Shown piece after piece: positions 20,101 to 27,624 of a DNA stretch of 64,000 nt. The DNA comes from CAVUQH01 sp963774445 (GTDB lineage: Bacteria; Myxococcota_A; Polyangia; Haliangiales; Haliangiaceae). The position numbers were made by a program, and so were the translations under genes. The stretch lies in assembly GCA_963774445.1 (NCBI GenBank), contig CAVZFC010000031.1:558001-622000 (forward strand), written 5' to 3'. The notes under the pieces were generated by a model. It was not told where the DNA came from. It saw only the letters and a program-made list of their open reading frames with translations, and did no database searches. How positions within the stretch are numbered: position 1 is the stretch's first letter; every line of letters starts with the position of its first letter.

Positions 20101-20833
20101 CGACTTCCTGGCGCGGCGCCTGGCTGAGCTGGGTCATGTCGGCGTAGAAGTCACCGAACGCGACGACCTCGCCCAGGTAGACCTGCGCTCCGTTGGGCAG
20201 AGTCACCTGGTCGCCGCCGGCCGGATAGCCGGCGCCGGCGCCGAGGATCGCGTGCTCGCCGGACTCGTACCGCTGCACCGCCTTGCGTTGGACCGCGCCG
20301 CCTCCACTGCTGGCGCCGTACTGCTGGGCCACGTCGGTAGTGCCTCCGTGGGCCACGGTCGCGGCAACCTGGTCGGCCTCTCGCTCGAACGCGTCACCTG
20401 CGTGGCCGACCATGCCGTCGGGGACCGCGCCGGCCCGCTGCTGCACGACGTGCGTCAGCTCGTGCGCCACGAGCGACTTGCTCGGCGATGCGCCAAAGAC
20501 AATCGAGTCACCGCTGGTATACGCATCGGCGCCCATCGACGCGCTCGCCGAGGCGGCCTCGCCGCCGACGTGGGCCTTGACGGAATCGAGCGGCATTCCG
20601 AATGCCGCCTCCATCGACTCCTTGTGCGGCAGCGGTCCGGCGGAGGTGCTCGTCCCGCGATCGGCGGCGGCCTGTACGGCTTCGTCGCTGCCGCCCGGGC
20701 TGCCCTTGCGCTGTACGGGCGTGGTTCCGTAGCGCGCTTGCGTGCGCGTCCTCTTGCCGACGGCTCGCTGCTGCACGGACCCGCAACTCTTGCCTGCCGA
20801 CGAGCTCTTGCTAACTGATTGCGGCTTCTTCAA
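17156..20833 (-). CDS. DUF4157 protein with phospholipase-C-like core and beta repeats
   Basis: The start is taken as TTG 20833 (AGGGGG five bases upstream, giving MKKPQSVSKSS); TTG 20866 is the alternative. In order: a basic Ser/Gln-rich N-tail; a DUF4157 domain (about 72-160) with HELTHVVQQ at 124, the metallopeptidase-like domain common in proteins associated with contractile injection systems; a Gly/Ala linker; a helical core (about 190-560) with SGEHAILG, NLSHFTTNNW and GHFLTDRFSTGHF, whose spaced His/Asp set resembles zinc-dependent phospholipase C/S1-P1 nucleases; a helical region; and three beta repeats (about 836, 1012 and 1130 onward) each opening with a W(D/N)N/GxxxxFxV strand and ending in an Asp-Gly-Asp loop plus Cys pair. 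No signal peptide. A toxin or effector role is inference. Confidence 0.75.
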   Translation of the reverse strand: MKKPQSVSKSSSAGKSCGSVQQRAVGKRTRTQARYGTTPVQRKGSPGGSDEAVQAAADRGTSTSAGPLPHKESMEAAFGMPLDSVKAHVGGEAASASASMGADAYTSGDSIVFGASPSKSLVAHELTHVVQQRAGAVPDGMVGHAGDAFEREADQVAATVAHGGTTDVAQQYGASSGGGAVQRKAVQRYESGEHAILGAGAGYPAGGDQVTLPNGAQVYLGEVVAFGDFYADMTQLSQAPRQEVEALAGVCRLEAIWVQAGLAKRRLAGASGNAVTGQVAAGAPGGTAVPGSTAGGNAAGQPAGDHPHAASGGPNADRLKHVNFDTLEQTGGIWDDPNAAVGGQLLGQLRQSIHDQFNPAWAFYGITLPLTQHPSTGMAMVRATVGRRRFRSGASTNASNTGENNALPPPGDPQNAVGMEGRNAAVNPGHLGGDYLDLAQNNLSHFTTNNWANWSALHDRACTEHAHATTEQARQMALVTDMLGGHFLTDRFSTGHFVNKAELMSYASGMMLTQAQAHNQPGDNAHEQLSSELSSAISACLEDDNVYGQWGVGVAQAREDGVIGEREAALLNTLPRGVLADQLVGVIMDMPWRRYDAGAAPADDGNSRNVGENAQPRATADPANGDYHLGAGNLAALQVHDAINRIGFTCRNGAGNQWRVQGDNQVNAETITIAQQAVSASQDQVRRGAANQEAIKRFLPSEGWMDPSWIDDFFMGEWGTAQFDASRIAQLRGYVSGRRIPIGIDGGHSGISPEMTEICHQVMQILFLQPTGATATQGSNNTGLNLSMLKTFLIRRLPEMVSMAYLATSAADLPQEALEAYAPRTEDGNVLPRSANDFVWNGNSLSFNVNVTGCAEGTYHMVAHVFNRDAGYDVNARGQAYGRGNADPSGGLLRGMTGAADGATNGSVRNSDEFIADVPFQVNVPSTAGAQDRAVLAAHIDIPTQGLFSDDGDRYATVSGDPGGQCIIGRSNVATDGALPGNPSVARAPLPRVTGADAQQPAPERHATGIKDGTFRWDNNTVIFAVELDQTVSVDTRITVYIQTMDWDLIGSDARVGAAQAVTAMAFGGLDYTRAIVFTPSEDNWNDTYIQVFSDSGCTHKIGESRSQGHNQGQTLTEVQGHNPAQSVSGMQWNGDVLTFRVTPANSDEVYVKFYDKDWGYDYDTSGRSLGGPANTDPQVGGIHPVSVENGIGSVGSDGDEDTYAIIYQDAACTTPLGRSGAHGD

Positions 20834-20952
20834 GAGATCCCCCTCTTGGACCAACGATGGGCGCAAGTGGCCGCCCCTCCAAAGAGAATACGCAAAACCT
20901 GCTCAGAACCTCCCCACGGACGCCCGTCGATTGGGAAAACTCGAATGGTCAC

Positions 20953-20958
20953 GTTATA
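20953..20958 (-). promoter_or_regulatory. TATAAC -10-like hexamer
   Basis: A locally AT-rich patch reads TATAAC on the minus strand about 120 bases upstream of the DUF4157 start. It would give a leader of roughly 110 bases. No -35 is recognisable. Confidence 0.25.
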
Positions 20959-21907
20959 TTGCGGCACGGGCGGAGCAGCCGCTTCCAGCTGCTCCGGGGC
21001 TCCCGATCCGCGGGTCCGGCTCTCTCGGCGCTAGCGTGGCCTGCGAAAGGCGTCGAGAAGCGCGCGCTCGCGTTGTTCTGTGAGTCCGACGTCGGTGGTC
21101 GGGTTGCCAAAGTCTTTGTCCCTCCCGGGACGATCGCCGGTGCGCAACCACGCGCGGATCGCCTCGATGGTCTCTGCCAGCGGGCGCAACCTCAGGCCGT
21201 GCTGAACGGCGCGGGCGCATGGCGCGCCCTCGCGGCGAATTCCGTGCCGCGACCTCTGGCGGCGCGATCAGCAGCTGTGACTCCTGGGGCCGGAGCCAGG
21301 GTTGACAGTACTGCGGGCTGATCGCGAGACGTGTGGTCGTGGAACGGTTCTCGCCGCCGCGATGCCACACCCCGCCGTCGAACAGGACGACCGACCCACG
21401 CGGCATGGTCGCGCGGATCGTCACCGCGTCCTCCCGCTCGTCCGGGTTGCGCCCGTCGGTCCAGCCGTGACTTCCAGGCGCGAGCTCGGTCGCGCCGTTG
21501 TCGTCCGTGAACTCTTCGAGCGCCCAGATCGCCGAGACCGCGAGCGTCGGTCGCGGGCGCGCGATGGGGTAGAACGCATCGTCGGTGTGCCACGGCTGCG
21601 CGCTCTCGCCCGGGTGAAGGCGGATCGACTGCAGGTTCGAGAGCAACCAGTTCGGCGCGAGCAGCGCATCGACCAGCGCGACAACGCGCGGGTGCTCGGC
21701 GAGCTGCATGAACACGCCGCCTTTCCCCGCCAGGCGGTAGACCCGCTGCGAGCGCTCCCCCTCGAAGTTGTTGCGCCCCATCGGCCGCGCTTGCTCGAAC
21801 GGCGCCAGCGCCGCGACAAGCTCCGCCAGGTCGCCCTCGGCCAGCAAGCGCTCCAGAATGACGTACCCCTCGGTGCGAAAGCGCTCGAGCGCGTCCAGAT
21901 CACTCAT
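20954..21907 (-). CDS. Phytanoyl-CoA dioxygenase (PhyH) family protein, altered 3' end
   Basis: Residues 1-220 form a normal PhyH-type Fe(II)/2-oxoglutarate dioxygenase: N-terminal GYVILERLLAEGDLAELV, the metal motif HTDD (HxD) in QPWHTDDAFYP, the distal His in GGVWHRGGENRS and the following Arg that binds 2-oxoglutarate. The start ATG has TATTTT six bases upstream. After about residue 222 (PPEVAARNSPRG) the frame becomes Arg-rich and unlike the family; in a different frame the same DNA encodes the tail of another enzyme. The dioxygenase core may be functional, but the last 95 residues are probably junk translation. Confidence 0.75.
   Translation of the reverse strand: MSDLDALERFRTEGYVILERLLAEGDLAELVAALAPFEQARPMGRNNFEGERSQRVYRLAGKGGVFMQLAEHPRVVALVDALLAPNWLLSNLQSIRLHPGESAQPWHTDDAFYPIARPRPTLAVSAIWALEEFTDDNGATELAPGSHGWTDGRNPDEREDAVTIRATMPRGSVVLFDGGVWHRGGENRSTTTRLAISPQYCQPWLRPQESQLLIAPPEVAARNSPRGRAMRPRRSARPEVAPAGRDHRGDPRVVAHRRSSREGQRLWQPDHRRRTHRTTRARASRRLSQATLAPREPDPRIGSPGAAGSGCSARAAI
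21031..21245 (-). pseudogene. C-terminal remnant of an NAD-dependent epimerase/reductase
   Basis: In a frame different from the PhyH gene that covers it, this DNA encodes about 70 residues containing GLRLRPLAETIEAIRAW and then DVGLTEQRERALLDAFR before a TAG at 21031. That pattern (frplaeT..dtl.W ... GLt.erE..lL..w) is the usual C-terminus of extended-SDR epimerases of the isoflavone-reductase-like group. No N-terminal Rossmann portion is present, so this is a fragment joined to the 3' end of the PhyH gene by deletion or recombination. Confidence 0.5.
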
Positions 21908-21913
21908 GCGCGG

Positions 21914-21919
21914 AAAATA
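21914..21919 (-). promoter_or_regulatory. TATTTT -10-like hexamer, leaderless spacing
   Basis: TATTTT on the minus strand ends six bases before the PhyH ATG at 21907. Confidence 0.45.
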
Positions 21920-21961
21920 GCAGATGGGGAGGCCCGTCCGGCGCGGAGTCGCGTGCGCGCG

Positions 21962-22246
21962 CTACTCGACGTCGAGCTTGTAGCTGATCCGGTAGTCGGT
22001 CAGCTCGTCGTTCTCGTCCGACAGCTGGCTGACGGCTCGGTCGAGGAGGTCGTTCACCGGCGACTCGTCCTCGTCGAGGCCGGGCGCGGGCTCGACCAGC
22101 AGGGTGACGAGGTCGCCCTCGACCGCGACGTCGACCAGCTTGAACGCCGGCCGCGCGCGGCCGCGAATCTCGACCCAGTAGTCTTCCTCGCCCTCGAGGT
22201 TGCTGAAGAACTCCTCACAGAGCTCGACGACTTCTTCGGGTTCCAT
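21962..22246 (-). CDS. Small acidic hypothetical protein
   Basis: A 94-residue, strongly acidic protein starting MEPEEVVELCEEFFSNLEGEED, preceded by GGAGAG four bases before the ATG. Predicted alternation of helix and strands (YWVEIRGRARPAFKLVDV, DLVTLLVEPAPG) suggests a small alpha/beta fold. No signal or membrane segment. Family not recognised. It is 81 bases downstream of the MBL-like gene on the same strand, so they may share a transcript. Confidence 0.6.
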   Translation of the reverse strand: MEPEEVVELCEEFFSNLEGEEDYWVEIRGRARPAFKLVDVAVEGDLVTLLVEPAPGLDEDESPVNDLLDRAVSQLSDENDELTDYRISYKLDVE

Positions 22247-22327
22247 ATGGCTCTCCAGTCGTCTCCCGATCGCGGAATGCAGGACGATTGTATCCAGCCG
22301 GCGGGCGCTCCTGCCAAGCCTCTTTGT

Positions 22328-23056
22328 TCACACTTTCGCGCCGAAAACCGCGCGCAACGTGGCGCGCAGATCCTCGGGCGCGGTGCCCAGCAGCGGTGGC
22401 CCGTGGCCGCTGACGAGGTTCTGGAACGGCAGCTCGAGCAGGCGCTGGTAGTCCAGGAGCAGCGACGGCCCGTGCTCCTTGGTCATGGAGCTCCGCCACA
22501 TGGCGCCGATGCTGGCCGGGCGCAAGAAACCGTTTTCGCGGGTGATCACCGCCTCCACGCCGAGCGAGCCGTCCAGGTCGACCAGGTTGGTCACGGCGTC
22601 GCAGGTCAGCAGGGTACCGCCGCCGGCCTCGATTCGAATCGCCGCCTCGGGCAGGCGCGTGGTGCGGAAGAGGAACACCGTGGCCCCCTCGAGCGGACAC
22701 GCCCCCTCGTCCAGCTCGCGGGCGGTGGCCAGGCCGCGTTTGTGCGACGCCCCGGGCGGGGCCCACAGCGTCGCGCCGAAGCGGTCGACGTAGTACGGGT
22801 CGTCGAGGCCGTGGAACGAGCCCAGCTTGACCACCTGCTCGACCGTGCCCAGGGCGGTCAGCGCGGCCTCGCCGGCGTCGTCCAGGCGCATGCTGTTGAG
22901 CAGCGTCAGCCCGCTGCCCTGGCGTACCACGGTCATGGTGCGCGCCAGCGTCATCCGGTAGTTCGTGTAGACGTAGGAGCCGCGGACGATGAAGACGTCG
23001 GGGAAGACTTCCTCGATGGCACCGTGTGGGGTCGGCGCCGGGAACGGCTCGCTCAT
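22328..23056 (-). CDS. Metallo-beta-lactamase-like protein with degenerate site
   Basis: From ATG 23056 (MSEPFPAPTPHG) the 242-residue protein follows the MBL-fold order: N-terminal strands (VFPDVFIVRGSYVY), a GSGLTLLNSMRLDD strand, LGSFHGLDDPYYVDRFG at the position of the HxHxDH loop, TLLTCDAVTN where the bridging Asp sits, and LVSGHGPPLL near the end. Only one His remains of the canonical HxHxDH, so metal binding is probably altered. Comparable 'DUF4336-like' proteins are known as non-canonical MBL members. Function unknown; cytosolic. Confidence 0.6.
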   Translation of the reverse strand: MSEPFPAPTPHGAIEEVFPDVFIVRGSYVYTNYRMTLARTMTVVRQGSGLTLLNSMRLDDAGEAALTALGTVEQVVKLGSFHGLDDPYYVDRFGATLWAPPGASHKRGLATARELDEGACPLEGATVFLFRTTRLPEAAIRIEAGGGTLLTCDAVTNLVDLDGSLGVEAVITRENGFLRPASIGAMWRSSMTKEHGPSLLLDYQRLLELPFQNLVSGHGPPLLGTAPEDLRATLRAVFGAKV

Positions 23057-23184
23057 GGCCTCGACGATTACAGAAGCGGCCGCCGCATGCAACGCCGTCC
23101 CGGGGGGCCGCGGATTCGGCCGATGGGGCCGGCCGGGAGCGGCGGTGCACGCCCCGCGGGCTCGACGCCGGCCCGCATCGCTGG

Positions 23185-23190
23185 TAAAAG
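23185..23190 (+). promoter_or_regulatory. TAAAAG -10-like hexamer, leaderless spacing
   Basis: TAAAAG ends six bases before the cyclophilin ATG at 23197; four of six positions match TATAAT. Confidence 0.35.
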
Positions 23191-23196
23191 CCCGAC

Positions 23197-23712
<516 letters not shown>

Positions 23713-23813
23713 CGCCCGCTTCGGTGCGCGAGCGGGGCGGGTGTAACCTGAACATCCGTCCGGGCAAGCCCGCGCCCGCGGACGAGCGGCCGGCGCCTCC
23801 GCGCCAGCTGTCA

Positions 23814-24611
23814 CTATTCTGACGCGGGGGCACGCTCGGCGCCGTGGTCGGTGCCGGCGTCCGTGAAACCGGCGCGGCGGTAGATGCGCTCGGCCTGCGC
23901 GCCCGGCTCGGCCACGATGATCACCGTGCGCGCGCCCAGCTCGCCCAGACCGATGTCGATGCCGGCGGCGATCAGCTGCATGCACGCGCCGCGCCCGCGG
24001 TAATCCGGGTGGGTGTCGACCATCTGGAAGCGCGCCACCTCGCCGTCGGCGAAGATGCCCAGATGCGCCACGAGACGGTCGCTGTCGAAGGCGCCCAGCC
24101 AGCGCCCGCGCCCGGCCTCGGTCATGGCTCGGTAGCGGTCGCGGCGCAGCTGGTCGAAGCGGGCGTAGTCGGGCGAGCTGCCGATGGCCGGATCTGCGGC
24201 GGCGACCAGCGCGGCATCTTGCACCCAGTCGTCGTCGCCGGCGATCGCGCGCACGGTCAGCCCGGGGGCCGGGCGCGGCGGAGGGGCCGGTCGGGTCGTG
24301 GCCAGGACCACGTGCGCGCGCAGCTCCATCCCCAGCGCCGCCAGCTCGGCGGCGGCGCCGGCATCGTCGCCGTCCCAGCCCAGGGCCATGTGGCGGATCC
24401 GCGGATCGACCCCCATTTCGCTGCGGAACTGCTCGATCCAGCGCGGGGCGTCACCGGGCGCCGGCGGCTGCGAGAACAAGAGGTAGTTGCCCCAGTAGTA
24501 GCCCGGGTTGTTGGGCGAGCGGACGACGGTGTAGGTGTCGCGCTCCTCCACCACCCCGTCGAAGCGGTGAAACATCAAGTCGGTGCGATATGCGAGGGAG
24601 GTGGGGGGCAT
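23814..24611 (-). CDS. GNAT-family N-acetyltransferase
   Basis: Start ATG 24611 (MPPTSLAYRTDLMFHRF); the frame is open further upstream into the FHA gene. The C-terminal half (about 150-265) is a GNAT domain: acetyl-CoA loop VDTHPDYRGRGACMQLI, preceding strand GEVARFQMV, and RIYRRAGF near the end. The N-terminal half (FDGVVEERDTYTVVRSPNNPGYYWGNYLLF) is a divergent second half-GNAT, an arrangement seen in two-lobe acetyltransferases. The substrate is unknown. Divergent from the FHA gene with 55 bases between starts. Confidence 0.8.
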   Translation of the reverse strand: MPPTSLAYRTDLMFHRFDGVVEERDTYTVVRSPNNPGYYWGNYLLFSQPPAPGDAPRWIEQFRSEMGVDPRIRHMALGWDGDDAGAAAELAALGMELRAHVVLATTRPAPPPRPAPGLTVRAIAGDDDWVQDAALVAAADPAIGSSPDYARFDQLRRDRYRAMTEAGRGRWLGAFDSDRLVAHLGIFADGEVARFQMVDTHPDYRGRGACMQLIAAGIDIGLGELGARTVIIVAEPGAQAERIYRRAGFTDAGTDHGAERAPASE

Positions 24612-24641
24612 TGGCGGGACCGTGGCGGCGGCGAGCCGGGG

Positions 24642-24647
24642 TATGAT
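24642..24647 (+). promoter_or_regulatory. TATGAT -10-like hexamer
   Basis: TATGAT lies 19 bases before GTG 24667; a start of transcription near 24654 would leave a short leader containing the GGGAGGG Shine-Dalgarno sequence. Confidence 0.4.
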
Positions 24648-24666
24648 GGCCCCCGGGGAGGGAACC

Positions 24667-25914
24667 GTGCAACCAACAGTCAACTTGCGTCTCGAGAACG
24701 CGACCGCGCGCCTCGACGCGCAGAATCCACGCCTGTACATCGGTCGCGACAACACCGTCTGCGGTCTCGTCGCGCTTCACCCGAGCGTGTCGCGTCGCCA
24801 CGCCGAGGTCTTCCTCGACAGCGGCCAGCTCTATCTGCGCGACCTCGGCTCGTCCAACGGTACCTGGGTCGATGGCGTGGCGGTCGGCCAGCAGCCGGTC
24901 GCGCTGGTGCCCGGGCACACCGTCTACGTCGGCTACATGCCGCTCGGCGTGGAGTGGCAGGGCGCGAACGGCGGCGCCACGGTGATGGCGGTCGACGTGC
25001 CGGCCGAGCTGCGCGCGATGATCGAGGCGCGCAAGCAGCAGGCGATGTCGCAGCAATCGCACGTGCCGGGCTACAGCGGCCAGATGCCGGCGCAGTCGGG
25101 CCAGATGTCGGCGCAGATGCCGGGCTACAGCGGGCAGATGTCGGCCCAGGTGCCGGCGCAGTCGGGCCAGATGCCGGCGCAGTCGGCCGGCGGCGGCCTG
25201 CCGCAGCACCTGGTCTATCGCCGCCAGGGCACCAACCAGAACGGCGTCCTCCTGATCGCCTTGCCCGCCGACTCGTTCACCAACGAGACCGTCATCGAGG
25301 GCTTCGTCGAGTTCACCGCCATGGACGCCGAGCGCGTCGACTCGATCACCGTGGAGTTGATCGAGCTGCACGAGAAGGGCCCGCGCCACGGCCACGTGTG
25401 GGATCGTTTCCTCGTCCGCCAGGGGCCGTGGAAGAGCACGCGCGGCGACGTTCTGCCGATGCCGTTCCAGCTGCGCGTGCCCCAGGGCACCAGCGTCTCC
25501 GGGCGCCACGTCGAGTGGCACGTGCGCGGCTACGTCAACATCGCCTGGGCTTACGACATCGAGGCCGAGAGCCCGATCAACATGCGCAACCTCGACGTCG
25601 AGAAGATCCGCGACGCCATGGGCTCGATCGACTACCGCGTTGCCGACATTGCGTCGTCGCCGCTGGGCCAGCACCACGTCTGCGTCTTCCAGCCGCCGGC
25701 GCAGCTGCAGACCCAGCTGGGCATCCGCGAGGTGGTCGCCACCATGGAGTACCTGGGGCAGAACCTCAAGGTCGAGCTGAAGGTCGACAAGCAGAAGCAC
25801 TTCGTCAAACACCCGAAGCAAGAGCTGCTGATCGACCTGGCTCGCTTCCGCCAGACGCCCGAGATGCGGATCGGTCAGGACTTCTTGAACAGCATCCAGC
25901 AGATGATGGGGTGA
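24667..25914 (+). CDS. FHA domain protein with arrestin-like C-terminal domain
   Basis: The GTG start is set by GGGAGGG five bases upstream. Residues 1-100 are a forkhead-associated domain with the phosphothreonine-binding residues visible: YIGRD, VSRRHAEV and LGSSNGTWVDG. A flexible linker (about 135-180) repeats GYSGQMPAQSGQMSAQ-type units. The C-terminal 235 residues begin NGVLLIALPADSFTNETVIEG and contain HVEWHVRGYVNIAWAYDI, a beta-sandwich pattern resembling arrestin/Spo0M-like domains. It should bind a phosphothreonine-labelled partner, plausibly one of the Ser/Thr kinases that this genome carries. The stop overlaps the start of the hemerythrin gene (GTGA), so the two are coupled. Confidence 0.85.
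   Translation: MQPTVNLRLENATARLDAQNPRLYIGRDNTVCGLVALHPSVSRRHAEVFLDSGQLYLRDLGSSNGTWVDGVAVGQQPVALVPGHTVYVGYMPLGVEWQGANGGATVMAVDVPAELRAMIEARKQQAMSQQSHVPGYSGQMPAQSGQMSAQMPGYSGQMSAQVPAQSGQMPAQSAGGGLPQHLVYRRQGTNQNGVLLIALPADSFTNETVIEGFVEFTAMDAERVDSITVELIELHEKGPRHGHVWDRFLVRQGPWKSTRGDVLPMPFQLRVPQGTSVSGRHVEWHVRGYVNIAWAYDIEAESPINMRNLDVEKIRDAMGSIDYRVADIASSPLGQHHVCVFQPPAQLQTQLGIREVVATMEYLGQNLKVELKVDKQKHFVKHPKQELLIDLARFRQTPEMRIGQDFLNSIQQMMG
25066..25194 (+). repeat. Short tandem repeat coding for SGQM/AQ linker
   Basis: Imperfect 12-24-base units encode GYSGQM, PAQSGQM and SAQM blocks in the FHA protein linker. Unit variation such as MP/VP shows that copies diverged after duplication. Confidence 0.7.
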
Positions 25915-26438
25915 TTCCCCAGCTCGCCCGCAGCGAGTGGCCGGCGCATCCGCGCTGGCCGGCGCAGACGCTGCTCCTTTCGTCGCACGAGAGCTTCCGC
26001 GGCTGGAGCCGGTGGATCGGCGATCGCGTCCGCGTCGTCGCCACCGGCGATCCGCGCCGCCGCGCCCGCTGGCTCGCCCGGCTCGAAGACGACTTCGGCT
26101 GGTGGACGCGCGGTATGCGCAGCCACGAGCGCTACGAGGAGACCAAGCTCTACCCGTTCCTCGCCGATCGCTGGGGCGCGACGTTCGGCGATCTCGAAGC
26201 GGGGCACCGCGCCCTCGGCCGCGCTCGCGACGCCGTCTTTGCCGGCTACGCCGCCATCCGCGCAGGCGCCGCGGACGCCCACGACATCCTCACCGCCGCC
26301 CTCGGAGAGCACGGCCAGATCCTGCTGGCCCACCTCGACGCCGAAGAGCTCCGCGTCATCCCGCTGCTCCTCGAGCTCGACCCCACCGAGTTCTCGAAGC
26401 TCGTCGCCCCGCCTCCGGCTGACCCCCAACCCCGTTAG
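25911..26438 (+). CDS. Hemerythrin (HHE) domain protein
   Basis: A 175-residue helical protein whose GTG (25911) overlaps the upstream stop by four bases. It shows the HHE-cation-binding spacing: SHESFRGWSRWI, HERYEETKLYPFLADRW, GHRALGRARDAV and LGEHGQILLAHLDAEELRVIPLL, giving the His/Glu ligands of a di-iron hemerythrin site. Such domains sense or carry O2 or protect metal centres. The coupling with a phosphothreonine-binding FHA protein suggests a signalling rather than storage role, but that is inference. Confidence 0.8.
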   Translation: MIPQLARSEWPAHPRWPAQTLLLSSHESFRGWSRWIGDRVRVVATGDPRRRARWLARLEDDFGWWTRGMRSHERYEETKLYPFLADRWGATFGDLEAGHRALGRARDAVFAGYAAIRAGAADAHDILTAALGEHGQILLAHLDAEELRVIPLLLELDPTEFSKLVAPPPADPQPR

Positions 26439-26597
26439 CGCTCAGGCGCCCTTCGACTGCGCGGCGCGCGCGGGGCGCGCACCGCACGCTCAGGGCTACC
26501 GGGTACGAGGAGAGGGCCGCTGGCCTGGCGGGAGAGGGAATGCGCGGGCTCGGGCTGGCGCTTGACAGGGGGGCGCGGGGAGTCGTTCCCTTGGGCG

Positions 26598-27248
26598 ATG
26601 CGATGGGTCGCGGCGTCGATGTTGTGCGTGGCGCTCGTTGCGGCGCGGCCGGTGCGGGCGCGGGCGGACGAGCGGCCGCCGGCGGGGCATCTGGTGCTGG
26701 CGGGCGCGGCGATGGCGGTGCCGACCTACGCCCTCGGGGTAACGATTCACGAGGGCACCCACGCCCTGGTGGCCAAGGCCTACGGCTATCCGCTGGTGCG
26801 AGTCCAGCTCTACCCCGGAGTCCACCACGGCCATTTCTACTTCGGCTACGTCGAGTACCGGGGGCGCATGCCGGTCGGCAAGCGCACCTTCTTTCTGCTC
26901 GCGCCCAAGTTCGTCGACATGGCGATGATGGGCGGCTACGCGGCGCTGGTCGCCACCGACAGCCTGCCCTCCAACCACTACGGCCAGCTGGCGCTGGCGG
27001 TCCTGGCGACCGGCTTCTGGGTCGACTTCTCCAAAGATCTGCTCGCGCCGTGGCGCCCGCACGACGTCAACATGGCGCTCGACCGCAACGGCATTCACGG
27101 CTTCTGGGGCAAGCTGCCCTACTGGTTGCTCCACGCCGGGCTCGCGGCCGCCGGCTCGATCGCCATCGTCCGCGGCTACCAGCGGCTGTTCGGCATTGCC
27201 CAGGCGCAACCCGCCGTGGTCCTTCCCGTCGTCCAGCTGGCCTGGTAG
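26598..27248 (+). CDS. Membrane protein with HExxH site
   Basis: ATG 26598 (MRWVAASML) begins a signal/anchor helix; a second helix holds the IHEGTHALVAKAYGY motif, a putative zinc-metalloprotease HExxH inside a membrane-proximal segment, as in M48/M50-like intramembrane enzymes. Later segments (FFLLAPKFVDMAMMGGYAALV, LALAVLATGFWVDFSKDLL) are also hydrophobic and contain D residues that could act as third ligands. The chain is 216 residues, short for RseP. Metal-dependent peptidase activity is plausible, not shown. No upstream promoter hexamer is evident. Confidence 0.6.
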   Translation: MRWVAASMLCVALVAARPVRARADERPPAGHLVLAGAAMAVPTYALGVTIHEGTHALVAKAYGYPLVRVQLYPGVHHGHFYFGYVEYRGRMPVGKRTFFLLAPKFVDMAMMGGYAALVATDSLPSNHYGQLALAVLATGFWVDFSKDLLAPWRPHDVNMALDRNGIHGFWGKLPYWLLHAGLAAAGSIAIVRGYQRLFGIAQAQPAVVLPVVQLAW

Positions 27249-27251
27249 CGT
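27246..27251 (+). promoter_or_regulatory. TAGCGT -10-like hexamer, leaderless spacing
   Basis: TAGCGT overlaps the stop of the upstream gene and ends seven bases before ATG 27259. Confidence 0.35.
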
Positions 27252-27258
27252 TCGCCCG

Positions 27259-27624
27259 ATGAAGATCTTCGTCGCGCTCGCCGGGCTCAACGGGTTCATC
27301 GCGGTGGCGGCCGGGGCGTTCGGCGCCCACGGCCTTCGCGATCGCCTGTCCGAACGCCATCTCGAGGTGTTCGAGGTCGGCGCCCGCTATCAGATGTATC
27401 ACGCGCTGGCGCTGCTCGCGGTGGCCTGGCTGGTCGCCGCCGGGGCGCCGATGGCCCGCGCCGCCGGTTGGTGCTTCGTCGTCGGCATCGTGCTCTTCTC
27501 CGGCAGCCTCTACGCGCTGGCGCTCACCGGCGTCGACAAGCTGGGCGCGATCACCCCGCTCGGCGGCCTGGCGTTCCTCGCCGGCTGGGCGATGGTGGTC
27601 TACGGCGGGCTACGCCTGGCCTGA
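27259..27624 (+). CDS. DUF423 family inner-membrane protein
   Basis: A 121-residue, four-helix membrane protein with the family signature GAFGAHGLRD, RYQMYHALALL and GSLYALALTG followed by ITPLGGLAFLAGW. DUF423 (YgdD-type) proteins are widespread and uncharacterised. Start at the ATG preceded by TAGCGT. The 3' end overlaps the convergent TerB-like gene by 15 bases. Confidence 0.9.
   Translation: MKIFVALAGLNGFIAVAAGAFGAHGLRDRLSERHLEVFEVGARYQMYHALALLAVAWLVAAGAPMARAAGWCFVVGIVLFSGSLYALALTGVDKLGAITPLGGLAFLAGWAMVVYGGLRLA

Noticed and set aside
20834..20866. TTG 20866 as start of the DUF4157 gene
   Set aside because: A better Shine-Dalgarno sequence (AGGGGG) sits five bases before TTG 20833, and the residues in between are not conserved-looking.
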